Position numbers and translations under genes: made by a program. The notes below the pieces were generated by a model, which was given only the letters and a program-made list of their open reading frames with translations, had not been told where the DNA came from and did not search any database. Shown here in pieces: positions 32,797 to 42,000 of a stretch of DNA of 64,000 bases. This stretch comes from Vibrio pacinii DSM 19139 (GTDB taxonomy: Bacteria > Pseudomonadota > Gammaproteobacteria > Enterobacterales > Vibrionaceae): positions 149,826 to 213,825 of the forward strand of contig NZ_KL543978.1 of the NCBI RefSeq assembly GCF_000711795.1. Reading direction: 5' to 3'. Position 1 is the stretch's first letter. Every line of letters begins with the position of its first letter.

Positions 32797-34911
32797 ATGC
32801 AGGATCCGCTATTAAATTCTCTTATCTACGTCAGTCGATACTATGGATTAGCTAACTCTCCCGAGGCGTTAATTAATGGCTTGCCGCTCTCCGATGGTAA
32901 GTTGACCCCTTTTCTGTTCCCTCGCGCAGCAGAACGTGCCGGGCTAGTCGCGAAAGAGAACCGCGCAGAACTTGATGAAATTTCACAACTGGTGTTACCC
33001 GTTGTACTGATTTTAAAAGGTGGTGACGCTTGTGTTCTCAATAGCATCAACGCAGACAAAACCGAAGCTGAAATTGTTTCTGGAGAGTCGGGGTTGGTGC
33101 CCATTTCCATTTCTCTTGAAGAACTTAGCCAACTCTATGTTGGTCGCTACTTTCTAGTAAAAAAGCAGTTTCGTTACGACGAACGCTCACCAGAAATTTT
33201 AAAAACACGCGAAGGTCACTGGTTCTGGAGCACGATTTGGCAATCGAAAAAAATCTATCGAGACGTGTTGATCGCTTCAATTTTGATCAATTTATTTGCC
33301 ATCGCTGCGCCAATGTTTACCCGTCTAGTGTACGACAAAGTGGTGCCCAACCTAGCGTTTGAAACCTTATGGGTACTCGCGAGCGGTATTTTCGTCATCT
33401 TCTTGTTTGACCTTACTCTCAAGCTGATGCGCAGCTATTTTATCGACGTGGCAGGGAAGAAGTCCGATATTTTGATCTCTTCTAAACTGTTCAGTAAAGT
33501 CATGGGCATTCGAATGGAATCACGCCCAGCGTCGGTTGGCGCCTTTGCCCGTCACTTACAAGAATTTGAGTCGATCCGTGAGTTCTTTACTTCTGCAACG
33601 ATTGGCTCTTTGATTGATTTGCCTTTCGCCATTCTCTTCTTGTTGCTGATCTGGTTAATGGCAGGAAGCCTTGTGTTCGTCCCGATTATCGGGGTTCTGA
33701 TCTTAATCATTTACTCGTTGTTGATTCAAGGACCTTTGCGTCACACGATCGAGGAAGGCTCACGACTTGCTTCGCAAAAATACGCCAACTTAATCGAAAG
33801 TCTGGCCGGTTTAGAGACCGTTAAACTATTTGGCGCGCAGAGCCAATTCCAATACCGTTGGGAAGAAGCCGTCGCGCATATGGCGAATTGGAGTGTTAAG
33901 AGCCGTCGCATCACTGATGGCATTCAAAATACCGCCGGATTTGTACAACAAGCCTCTAACGTCGGTATGATTATTCTCGGCGTCTACTTAATTGCAGAGG
34001 GCGAGTTGACCATGGGTGGCTTGATTGCCGCCACCATGCTCAGTGGTCGTGCAATTGGCCCTATGGTTCAGTTATCGCTGCTTTCCACTCGTTACAATCA
34101 AGCTAAGTCATCCATGACGATTATTGATCAAGTCATGTCGATGCCAGATGAACAAGAAGAAGGCAAACGCTACATCCATCGTCCGATCATTCATGGCAAG
34201 ATTGAGTTGGATAAAGTGACCTTCCACTACCCAGACTCACCTGTCGCTTCGATTCGTGATTTAAGTTTAACCATCAACCCTGGCGAAAAAGTCGCCATTA
34301 TCGGCCGTATTGGTTCAGGTAAGACAACGTTAGAACGTTTGATTATGGGGTTGTTTAAACCTACTGAGGGTCACGTTCGTATCGATGATACTGACATAGA
34401 CCAACTGCACCATATCGATATTCGCCGCAATATCGGTTGTGTTCCGCAAGACAGCCAACTGTTTTATGGCACGATTCGCGACAACATTACCTTAGGTCGA
34501 CCACTGGCTGACGATAGAGATGTTCTCGACGCCGCAAACCGCGCTGGTGTGACGGTATTCACCCAACAAGATCCCGCGGGTCTTGAACGTCAAGTGGGCG
34601 AAGGTGGTTTAATGCTGTCGGGGGGACAACGTCAAGCCGTTACCATCGCACGTGCAATCCTTGGTCGTCCTCCGGTATTGCTGCTTGATGAACCAACAAG
34701 CGCCATGGATAACCGTTCAGAAATGCATATAAAACAACAACTCGCGCAATTAAAATCAACCGAGACGCTGATTTTAATCACCCATAAGACCTCAATGTTG
34801 GATGTCGTGGATCGAGTTATCGTGATGGAAAAAGGCTGCATCATTGCTGATGGACCTAAATCAGAAGTGCTTAACAGCCTTAAGCAAGGTAAAGTCAGAG
34901 CGGTCAACTAA
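32797..34911 (+). CDS. lapB: LapB-like type I secretion ABC transporter
   Basis: 704-residue exporter ATPase of the RTX/LapA type. An N-terminal C39-like domain (about 1-135) lacks the cysteine of peptidase members, so it is a substrate-docking domain. The six-helix membrane domain spans about 160-440 and the ATPase about 465-704: Walker A IGRIGSGKTTLERL, signature LSGGQRQAVTIARA, Walker B VLLLDEPTSAMD. It completes the lapC-lapG-lapD-lapB set. The adhesin substrate and the LapE outer-membrane channel are not in the window. A strong terminator follows. Confidence 0.92.
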   Translation: MQDPLLNSLIYVSRYYGLANSPEALINGLPLSDGKLTPFLFPRAAERAGLVAKENRAELDEISQLVLPVVLILKGGDACVLNSINADKTEAEIVSGESGLVPISISLEELSQLYVGRYFLVKKQFRYDERSPEILKTREGHWFWSTIWQSKKIYRDVLIASILINLFAIAAPMFTRLVYDKVVPNLAFETLWVLASGIFVIFLFDLTLKLMRSYFIDVAGKKSDILISSKLFSKVMGIRMESRPASVGAFARHLQEFESIREFFTSATIGSLIDLPFAILFLLLIWLMAGSLVFVPIIGVLILIIYSLLIQGPLRHTIEEGSRLASQKYANLIESLAGLETVKLFGAQSQFQYRWEEAVAHMANWSVKSRRITDGIQNTAGFVQQASNVGMIILGVYLIAEGELTMGGLIAATMLSGRAIGPMVQLSLLSTRYNQAKSSMTIIDQVMSMPDEQEEGKRYIHRPIIHGKIELDKVTFHYPDSPVASIRDLSLTINPGEKVAIIGRIGSGKTTLERLIMGLFKPTEGHVRIDDTDIDQLHHIDIRRNIGCVPQDSQLFYGTIRDNITLGRPLADDRDVLDAANRAGVTVFTQQDPAGLERQVGEGGLMLSGGQRQAVTIARAILGRPPVLLLDEPTSAMDNRSEMHIKQQLAQLKSTETLILITHKTSMLDVVDRVIVMEKGCIIADGPKSEVLNSLKQGKVRAVN

Positions 34912-34928
34912 CCCTAAAGCGTAAAATG

Positions 34929-34958
34929 AAAAAGCCATCAGTTCGATGGCTTTTTGTT
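34929..34958. terminator. Bidirectional terminator between lapB and chiA
   Basis: AAAAAGCCATC (34929-34939) pairs with GATGGCTTTTT (34945-34955) around a 5-base loop, with A and T runs on both sides. It serves the converging lapB and chitinase genes. Confidence 0.92.
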
Positions 34959-34976
34959 TATCTTAAGCAGACGAAG

Positions 34977-37520
34977 TTAGCTCGTTGGGCAACTTGCTAC
35001 CCCCACTTCCTTCCACACACCCCACTGACCGGATTGCGTAGGATCATCGCCTTGAGTCCACCATTTTGCTTCCCAAACTTTACCAGCCCACGTGACTTGT
35101 TGACCACCGTTGTAGACTGCTGCCGCATCCCACAGATTATCGCACAACTCACCACCTGATGAAGTTTTAGTCACAACAACCGTACTCGACGCTGTGACAT
35201 TGGCTTGGCCATCGCTAACCGTCACAGTAAACGCTAATGAGGTATCTTGGGTGTATTCAGCAGCAACAAAGCTCACCATTGCACCATCGATCGTCGCGTT
35301 TAATCCTGCAGGGATATCCCATGAATAGCTGAGTGGGTCATTGTCGGCATCGCTTGAGGCAGATGCATCGACGACTACCACATCGCCACTTTGGACTGTG
35401 GCAGGAGCACTAACGACAGCGACTGGCGCTTGGTTTACTGGTGGCAGATCTTGCGGATTAATGCTAATCACAACGGTATCTGATGCAGAAGCGCCTTCAT
35501 TATCGGTCACTGTTACCTTGAAACCGTAGCTTTGTGACGCCGTCACCTCATTAGCAGCAAAACTTGCCTGCGCAGTGTTAGTACCCGTCAACGTCACCGT
35601 CTGACCTGAAACTTGCGTCCACTCGTAACTCACAATAGCTCCGTCGCTGTCTTTCGACGCTCCGGCATCTAAAGTCACCGTCACCGGACCAACGACCGTT
35701 TGGTCTGCGCCCGCATTTGCCACTGGCGCTTTATTGACCGGCGTACCAGTACCACCAGCTAAACCTTCATGCATTGCATTTAAGATATCGCCGTTATCTG
35801 CATCAATCTCCCACGAGAACAGACCAGCTAGACCTAAGTCGCGAACATAAGCGCCTTTCACTTTCACAGAGCGGTCGTCATCAAACGTAATCAGTTTACC
35901 TGACGTCGGATTCCATAGCCAAGGGGCTTGCGCTTGCTCATCGTAACCATATTGGAAGCCATTAATACCCGTATTGTCAGGCCCCAACATAAACGACTTA
36001 ATGCCTTTATAATCAATAACTCCATCTTCCCAAACGCCTTGAGCACTTGAGCCTGTCAGTTTACCGTTACCAACACCTGTCATTGGATCTGTTGGGTCAC
36101 TTAATGAGCTCGGTAGTACCCCTTCCCATCCACGCCCATACATGGCCGCACCAAGCACAAGTTTGTTAGCCGGGACGCCTTGAGCCAGTAATAACTGAAT
36201 ACCATTGTCTGAAGTATAAGCTGGCCCAGTATATGGTTTGCCATTCTCATCGACGCCAGTTCCATCACATTGACCAGGACGCATAAAGTTACCGCAATAA
36301 AGCGCCGTCTGATGGCCGAGGACATTGTTCCAACCGCCATAGAAGTCATAAGTCATGGCGAAGATATAGTCCATGTACTGTACTGCATCGGCATAATCAA
36401 CATCTTCTATCTTGTCGTGGCCAACGCCAATCGCAGAGGTCAACTCATAAGTACGACCACTATTCGCTTCCAACTCGTCAAGCATGGCACGCAATTCACG
36501 CATCAATGCGACATAGGCCGGGCCATCATTAACCGGATCGCCCTTGTCGGCAGCAGCACCGCCGCCGCCAGGAAATTCCCAGTCAATATCGACACCATCA
36601 TAGAACTTCCATGTGGTTAAGAAACGTTTAACCGAAGCAACAAACGTATCTCGGTTGGCTTTGGTGGTAAAATCAAAGAATGGGTCTGATAACGTCCAAC
36701 CGCCAATAGATGGAATGATCTTAAGATCGGGGTTACGCTGCTTGAGTGCCATTAACATGGCATAGTTGCCCTTGATTGGAGAGCTGTATTCATGGCCTGC
36801 CTGAGGGAAACTCTTTTGATAAGCGGCCCATGGGTCATGAATCACAACTTCATAGTCAGGCACCCCCTGACAAGCAGTCATAAGCGCATTGTAGCTGTTG
36901 CCACCAACCGATTTCACCGACTCGTTAGGACCACAAATTGGGATAAATCCGTAGAGGATATGAGTAAGATTATCTGCAGGCAGGTTATCAACGGTGTAAT
37001 CGCGACCATAAATACCCCACTCGACAAAATACGTCCCGACGACTGTATTCGGGTCGGTATTGTATGACTTGTTATTTGGATCAATGTTCATCGCAAGCGG
37101 CGCAAGGTGAGCACCATCGGTATCCGCGACCACAATTTCGGCTGGCGCACTGGTACTACAGCCCGTGGCGTCACACGCTTCGATGGTCAACTGATAACGG
37201 CCGCCTTTGCCATATTGGAAGTTGGCACTGGTTTGGCTACCCGCAATTGGACCGGTTGCGACTTCAACACCATCAAAGTAAATCTTGTATGTATCCCCTG
37301 TGGTTCCACTCCACTGGTTAAACTTAATACTGATATCCGCTTGTTCTTTATACTTAACCATCTGGTTGTAGCCAGAGGTGGTTTCCATTGCCAATTCAAT
37401 CTTAGAAAACTGTAGATTGTTCGATCCATATACATCAACGCTCGGAGCAGCAGGTGCCGCCAGCGTAGTGCCAGAGATCGCCAATGCGATGCTCGCTGCA
37501 CATATAGTAATACGATTCAT
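34977..37520 (-). CDS. chiA: Secreted chitinase, GH18 (ChiA type)
   Basis: Extracellular endochitinase degrading chitin to chitooligosaccharides. The 847 residues match V. harveyi ChiA (about 850). A signal peptide ends near residue 22 (ISGTTLAAP). The N-terminal chitin-binding domain spans about 23-140, and the GH18 barrel about 155-585 with the acid/base glutamate in DGVDIDWEFPGG and FAMTYDFYGGWNN. Two Ig/PKD-like domains follow (PVANAGADQTVVG; PVAVVSAPATVQSG), then a C-terminal CBM5/12 (YNGGQQVTWAGKVWEAKWWT). I start at ATG 37520; an ATG 48 bases upstream would give a poor leader. nagB lies 8 kb away on the other strand. Confidence 0.95.
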   Translation of the reverse strand: MNRITICAASIALAISGTTLAAPAAPSVDVYGSNNLQFSKIELAMETTSGYNQMVKYKEQADISIKFNQWSGTTGDTYKIYFDGVEVATGPIAGSQTSANFQYGKGGRYQLTIEACDATGCSTSAPAEIVVADTDGAHLAPLAMNIDPNNKSYNTDPNTVVGTYFVEWGIYGRDYTVDNLPADNLTHILYGFIPICGPNESVKSVGGNSYNALMTACQGVPDYEVVIHDPWAAYQKSFPQAGHEYSSPIKGNYAMLMALKQRNPDLKIIPSIGGWTLSDPFFDFTTKANRDTFVASVKRFLTTWKFYDGVDIDWEFPGGGGAAADKGDPVNDGPAYVALMRELRAMLDELEANSGRTYELTSAIGVGHDKIEDVDYADAVQYMDYIFAMTYDFYGGWNNVLGHQTALYCGNFMRPGQCDGTGVDENGKPYTGPAYTSDNGIQLLLAQGVPANKLVLGAAMYGRGWEGVLPSSLSDPTDPMTGVGNGKLTGSSAQGVWEDGVIDYKGIKSFMLGPDNTGINGFQYGYDEQAQAPWLWNPTSGKLITFDDDRSVKVKGAYVRDLGLAGLFSWEIDADNGDILNAMHEGLAGGTGTPVNKAPVANAGADQTVVGPVTVTLDAGASKDSDGAIVSYEWTQVSGQTVTLTGTNTAQASFAANEVTASQSYGFKVTVTDNEGASASDTVVISINPQDLPPVNQAPVAVVSAPATVQSGDVVVVDASASSDADNDPLSYSWDIPAGLNATIDGAMVSFVAAEYTQDTSLAFTVTVSDGQANVTASSTVVVTKTSSGGELCDNLWDAAAVYNGGQQVTWAGKVWEAKWWTQGDDPTQSGQWGVWKEVGVASCPTS

Positions 37521-37872
37521 ACCTATTTCTCTCATCCCTTGTATGTTTGCCCCAATTGTCAGAGCCACGTCTGTTCAATCGAAAGTGAAGAACATCACCT
37601 TCAGTATTTAAGAGACTTTTTTTTTAATGGAAAAAATAAAGACTAAATACGAGTGATTACTTAAAAATTTATCGACGTTATCAGCTTGTTACATGACAAG
37701 CTCGATACTGAGTCAAAATCTGAGAAAATATAAGTAATCAGAATTAAACGCGGTTTAAATCAAGCAAACCAGCAGTTGGCACTATCAACAATTCAGTGAA
37801 CAAGATAGAAAACTGCTGAAATTTGTTAAAAGTGCAGCAGTGGTTCCAATATCAACAGAAATAGCGATGTAA
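37521..37872. other. 352-base chiA upstream region
   Basis: AT-rich promoter region of the chitinase gene, bounded on the far side by a tnaA/tpl remnant. I see no gene, terminator or convincing operator. A run of nine T lies near 37617. Confidence 0.5.
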
Positions 37873-38118
37873 TTATTTAGACTTAAAACGCGCCGTGAAA
37901 TGACGTAACACAGGCAGTTCGTACTCAAAGGTTAACCCTTTCAGCTCATGCGCGCGCTCCTTCAAGGCAATTATCGCGTCCGCGACGTAGTCGATGTGAT
38001 CGTTGGTGTAAACGCGTCTTGGAATAGTTAAACGCATCAGATCAAGCTCAGAAGGCTTTTGCTCAATCGTGCGTGCAGTGCAACTGGCAGAAACAATGAA
38101 ATTAGCAAACTTCTCACA
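37873..38118 (-). pseudogene. Remnant of tryptophanase / tyrosine phenol-lyase
   Basis: An open frame from just after a TAA at 38119-38121 to a stop at 37873 encodes the C-terminal end of a beta-eliminating lyase: [57 protein letters not shown]. These match the last 60 or so residues of TnaA/Tpl by eye. The roughly 400 preceding residues, including the PLP lysine, are absent. The upstream codons ([17 protein letters not shown]) do not resemble the family. It has no plausible start and looks like a leftover of a deletion. Whether it was tnaA or tpl cannot be decided. Confidence 0.75.
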
Positions 38119-38189
38119 TTAAGATATTGAAATCGCATTGAGAGCTAGGCACTCTCTTGGTTTAAATGTCTGTTGACTAGGGATCGATA

Positions 38190-38822
38190 ATGAAAATAAA
38201 AACCACACTCTTCACTGCCATCGCACTTGGTATAAGCAGTTATGCCTCCGCTCAAGTGACGATTAGCATTCCTGATACGATTGATGTCGTTGTCGCCAAT
38301 AATACCAAGCCTGAACTCAAAGGCGGCTTCTTTGATGCCAGTAAAACGTTAATTCTGCCTGATGGCGAGAATCAGATTCTGTTTATCTATAAGCCCTATT
38401 TCGACCAAGGCAAAGACCGCGTTATACTTGACAGTGACCCGCTGATCGCCACATTCAGTGCTCAAGATCAACAGCTAGAATTTGAAATGCCAACTTACCG
38501 CAACGCTCATCGAGCATCGCAACAGATCCATAGCGTAGAATGGTCTCTAAAAGACAGCAGCGGAAACCTTATTCCAGTAAAGCAAGACAAATTGGTTAAA
38601 GAGGGCATGCAGATTGGCCGTAACCTACAAGTGGAGCTGGCTGAATACAACCGTAAGGGTGGCAAGGCTGCATTGTCTGGTTTGACAGCGACCCCCGTCG
38701 TCGCAACGATTGACAGTAAAAAATCGGCCGACTCAACGGCCGAAGAGATGCTGTATTTTTGGTATAACAAAGCTGATGCAAACACCAAAGCACGTTTCAA
38801 AGCGCACATTAATCAGCAGTAA
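38190..38822 (+). CDS. DUF2057 (UPF0319, YccT-like) exported protein
   Basis: 210 residues with a signal peptide (IALGISSYASAQ, cut near 22), so periplasmic or surface. The DUF2057 domain fills the rest (TISIPDTIDVVVANNTKPEL, KTLILPDGENQILFIYKPYF). It ends with a helical tail (AEEMLYFWYNKADANTKARF). Function unknown. AGGGA precedes the ATG. It lies between the lyase remnant and a converging HD-GYP gene, with only 6 bases between their stops. Confidence 0.85.
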   Translation: MKIKTTLFTAIALGISSYASAQVTISIPDTIDVVVANNTKPELKGGFFDASKTLILPDGENQILFIYKPYFDQGKDRVILDSDPLIATFSAQDQQLEFEMPTYRNAHRASQQIHSVEWSLKDSSGNLIPVKQDKLVKEGMQIGRNLQVELAEYNRKGGKAALSGLTATPVVATIDSKKSADSTAEEMLYFWYNKADANTKARFKAHINQQ

Positions 38823-38828
38823 TTGACG

Positions 38829-40121
38829 TCACAAGGAGCCATTGCACACAAGCAGTGGCTCAACATGCGTTTGGCCCGTCGATATGCGATAACACTCTTC
38901 GCCATTCGCCACTAGACATCTAAACAGCTCAGCATCAAGTTTACCTTGCTCGACTAATTCACGAATAATCGCAATCGCCTTCTCTAGCGATAAACCCGCA
39001 CGATACGGTCTTGATTGAGTCAAGGCTTGAAACACATCGGTAATCGCAATCAATCGGCTCGGTTCATCTAACTCGTCCGCATCAAGGCCGAGTGGATAAC
39101 CTGAACCATCAAGACGCTCATGATGATTGGATGCCCACTGAATAATCTCGGTATTGGCAAAGATCCTTTGCAGTACATGGCGTGAATCGGTCGCGTGACG
39201 TTTGATACATATATACTCTTCATCCGTCAGGGTACCGGGTTTGTGTAGTACTCGATTCGGCGTTTTGAGTTTACCGATATCGTGGATAAGACCAGCAAAA
39301 TACAACATACGAGTCGTATAGGCAGGGTATCCCAACTGAGTGCCGAGATATTCGGCCAATTGAGCGACATGCAGTGAATGCTGATAGGTAAATGCGCTTT
39401 TCGCATCAACAATTTTACCAAACAGCTCAGCAACCTCTATTGACTCATCCAGACCAATTCTTAACGAGAAAAATGGCAAATAAGAAAAATGCTCAGCAAG
39501 CGATTCTATATAACGCGGTTCCATTGAGAACCAAAAATCATCACACTCAATCAACTCAAGCATTGCATTGACTTGGGTCGTTTCAAACATAACGTCACAA
39601 TTAGCTTTGAGCTCTTCGGCAATATTGCGTTTGCATTGATGGGACAAGTTTCCGTAGCAATCTAGGTTAGCATTCGCTCGCAAGTTATCGAGCCGATCGG
39701 CTAAAAAAACCAAACTCGCAAGCTGTTTGTCTTCTTCACTAACTCCTGCCAGAGGCTTTAAATCTTGCCACCAAGTGTGATGATAAAGGATCGGCGTCGC
39801 CATTGAAGACAACGGTTGACAGGCACTTAACAGTTCATAGCCTCTGATACAGTGGTGATTGGTATCGCTTGGTACTAGCTGAGACAAAAGCCCGTTACGC
39901 TCATTTAAATCAGACACTCCACAATCATGAACGAGTCCCAGAGAAAAAACGAATTGGGCTTTTTCATTACTCCAGTTAAGCTGTTGAGCGCAGCGATGGG
40001 CAATATAGGCAACACGATGACCGTGATAGATTTCGTCGACACCGACAGCATCAAGCGCATAGGCAATTTCAAACAGTACACGACGTAGGTCGACACTTAT
40101 TTCTTGCTTGGCAAAGACCAT
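38829..40121 (-). CDS. HD-GYP phosphodiesterase with an N-terminal second HD domain
   Basis: 430-residue cytoplasmic protein. The N-terminal HD-like domain spans about 30-200 (YHGHRVAYIAHRC, FSLGLVHDCGVSD). The C-terminal HD-GYP domain spans about 240-410 with the full signature: HSLHVAQLAEYLG, LIHDIGKLKTPNRVL, NHHERLDGSGYPLGL. This tandem layout recalls V. cholerae VCA0681 (V-cGAP1), which cuts 3'3'-cGAMP, although most HD-GYP proteins cut c-di-GMP. Substrate is therefore open. No sensor or membrane segment. Stops 6 bases from the converging DUF2057 gene. Confidence 0.9.
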   Translation of the reverse strand: MVFAKQEISVDLRRVLFEIAYALDAVGVDEIYHGHRVAYIAHRCAQQLNWSNEKAQFVFSLGLVHDCGVSDLNERNGLLSQLVPSDTNHHCIRGYELLSACQPLSSMATPILYHHTWWQDLKPLAGVSEEDKQLASLVFLADRLDNLRANANLDCYGNLSHQCKRNIAEELKANCDVMFETTQVNAMLELIECDDFWFSMEPRYIESLAEHFSYLPFFSLRIGLDESIEVAELFGKIVDAKSAFTYQHSLHVAQLAEYLGTQLGYPAYTTRMLYFAGLIHDIGKLKTPNRVLHKPGTLTDEEYICIKRHATDSRHVLQRIFANTEIIQWASNHHERLDGSGYPLGLDADELDEPSRLIAITDVFQALTQSRPYRAGLSLEKAIAIIRELVEQGKLDAELFRCLVANGEECYRISTGQTHVEPLLVCNGSL

Positions 40122-40343
40122 TGTGACGTTTCCAATTATTAGTATTTATTATGCCGCACAGAGTAAACTAAAGTACTAATGATAAACCATAGCATATGAA
40201 AGGTTATTAACAGAACTGTGACTTCACCAACGTAATGCATATTTTACGTGCTAGAGTTTTACCATTATTTGCATGCCAGTTTGCTAGCCATCACCGCTTG
40301 ATTTTGTTACGTTTCTTACAGCAAAGCATGCAAGGAATGGAAT

Positions 40344-40889
40344 ATGTTTAGACGCACTATCGACCCTGATATCGACTTAGCTCTTATTCAAGAGTCATTT
40401 GCCCCATATTACAGCCAAATTGTTGCTGAACAGCGTGACTACTTAGCCGAATGGTTAGCCTGGCCACAACACTGTCAAAGCGACCAAGACTTTCGTCTTT
40501 TTGCTCAACGTATGTTGCACGATTACGCCGACGGAAAGTCGATGACTTGCGCTATTTTTTTCCGCGATGAGCTCGTCGGAAACTGCAGTTTCAACAAAAT
40601 CAATTATGATACCCAATGCGTTGAAATTGGTTATTGGTTGAGTCAACACCATCGAGGTAAGGGCATAATGCCGCGCGCTGTTCACTCTCTTATTCAAATC
40701 GTGTTTGAAGAATTAAACATGGAGAAGGTGCAATTATCAGCCGCCGTAGATAACCATGCCAGCCGCCGAGTAGCAGAAAAAGTAGGCATGGTGTTAGAAG
40801 GCATCCTAACCAATCAAGAAAAAGTCTCTGGCCGTATTCTTGATCATGCCGTTTACGGACTCAAAAAGTCGCCATTAATGAGTGAGTGA
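40344..40889 (+). CDS. GNAT acetyltransferase, RimJ/RimL type
   Basis: 181 residues, one GNAT fold. The acetyl-CoA site is visible in IGYWLSQHHRGKGIMPRAVH, and the late VDNHASRRVAEKVGMVLEGI is typical of RimJ/RimL-like N-acetyltransferases. The target, ribosomal protein, other protein or small molecule, cannot be told. Start ATG after AAGGAATGGAAT. Single gene. Confidence 0.88.
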   Translation: MFRRTIDPDIDLALIQESFAPYYSQIVAEQRDYLAEWLAWPQHCQSDQDFRLFAQRMLHDYADGKSMTCAIFFRDELVGNCSFNKINYDTQCVEIGYWLSQHHRGKGIMPRAVHSLIQIVFEELNMEKVQLSAAVDNHASRRVAEKVGMVLEGILTNQEKVSGRILDHAVYGLKKSPLMSE

Positions 40890-40973
40890 ACACGTTGTTT
40901 TTTTAGATTAATAGAGATTTACCAAACTATGTACTACTATTGGCGCCAGATTTTGTAGTTAGAGAAATTTCTA

Positions 40974-41402
40974 ATGTCTACAAGCATTAAACTAATTTTG
41001 ATCGTCCTAGCTTTGAGCGGTGGCTTTTTTGCCAGTGACATCATTAAGTGGTTTCAATCACCTCAAACCAATATATCGTTAAACGATTACTGCTTAGTCA
41101 CAACAGCGGGTTGTCAGCAAGACGGAATTCGCATCACTGCTGACCGTGATACTACCCAACCGTTAGCGCCCACTCAACTCACCGTTGACTGGCCAAACTC
41201 CAGCAGTGAAACGCTGTTTCTGACACTTCAAGGATATGAAATGGATATGGGTAAGTTGGTCTTTAAATTGGACAAAAAACCTCAAGGTCAATTTACGGGT
41301 CAAGTCGTACTGCCGGTATGTACATCGGATGCCATGACTTGGTACGGCACTCTTTCTGACCAAGTCCACTCAATCAACACTTCAATAAGGATGGAACGAT
41401 GA
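40974..41402 (+). CDS. Membrane-anchored protein before sco, possibly copper-related
   Basis: 142 residues, one N-terminal membrane segment (about 5-22, LILIVLALSGGFFASDIIK), the rest periplasmic. Three cysteines (NDYCLVTTAGCQQD and VLPVCTSDAM) and a methionine-rich bit (GYEMDMGKLVF) could bind copper. The layout recalls FixH/YtkA-like beta-sandwich proteins (TAD... LTVDWPNSSSETLFL). I do not firmly recognise it. The last four bases (ATGA) overlap the start of the SCO gene, so it is part of a copper operon. Confidence 0.7.
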   Translation: MSTSIKLILIVLALSGGFFASDIIKWFQSPQTNISLNDYCLVTTAGCQQDGIRITADRDTTQPLAPTQLTVDWPNSSSETLFLTLQGYEMDMGKLVFKLDKKPQGQFTGQVVLPVCTSDAMTWYGTLSDQVHSINTSIRMER

Positions 41403-41998
41403 GTAAGAAATGGGGATTCGCACTCTTAGCCGCGTTTGTCTTGGGTGTTGGTTTAAATCACTATTATATTAATTCTCAAAGCGCTTCTACGTTGACTGAT
41501 AGCACGCCTAACTCAAGCATCTTATATGGTGAAAACAATGCCCCGGTCGATATCTTTGCCCCAAGTGATCAACGAATTCGCGTTGTCTATTTCGGTTTTA
41601 CCCGTTGCCCTGATGTTTGTCCTACCTCGCTGGCAATGTTAGCAGGTGCACTCAATCAAATTGACGATAAAACCCAACAACAATTTCGGCCGCTTTTTAT
41701 CTCGCTTGATCCTGAGCGTGATGCCGCGGCAGACGCTTATCAATACGCTCAGTATTTTCATCCGATGATAGAAGGATTGTCAGCGCCACTCGACATTACC
41801 ACTCCGCTGGCTCATCGCTATGGCGTTATTTTCCGCAAGACCAAGTTAGAAAACTCTCAACTTGAGTACACGCTCGATCACAGTTCTTATTTCTACTTTC
41901 TCCAACCCGATGGCACGTTAATCACTAAAGTGCCACATACTCTGACACCGGCGCCCTTGGTGGAAGCCTTTAAAAACCTGAATTCCAAAGGATTATGA
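41399..41998 (+). CDS. SCO1/SenC-family copper chaperone
   Basis: 199 residues with an N-terminal anchor (about 5-20) and a periplasmic thioredoxin fold. The copper site is complete: Cys70 and Cys74 in RCPDVCPTSLAM and His161 in LDHSSYFYF, with ISLDPERD in between. SCO proteins deliver copper to CuA of cytochrome c oxidase. Coupled by ATGA to the preceding gene, and followed by a PCuAC chaperone gene, which fits one copper-delivery operon; no oxidase genes lie nearby. Confidence 0.92.
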   Translation: MSKKWGFALLAAFVLGVGLNHYYINSQSASTLTDSTPNSSILYGENNAPVDIFAPSDQRIRVVYFGFTRCPDVCPTSLAMLAGALNQIDDKTQQQFRPLFISLDPERDAAADAYQYAQYFHPMIEGLSAPLDITTPLAHRYGVIFRKTKLENSQLEYTLDHSSYFYFLQPDGTLITKVPHTLTPAPLVEAFKNLNSKGL

Positions 41999-42000
41999 CC

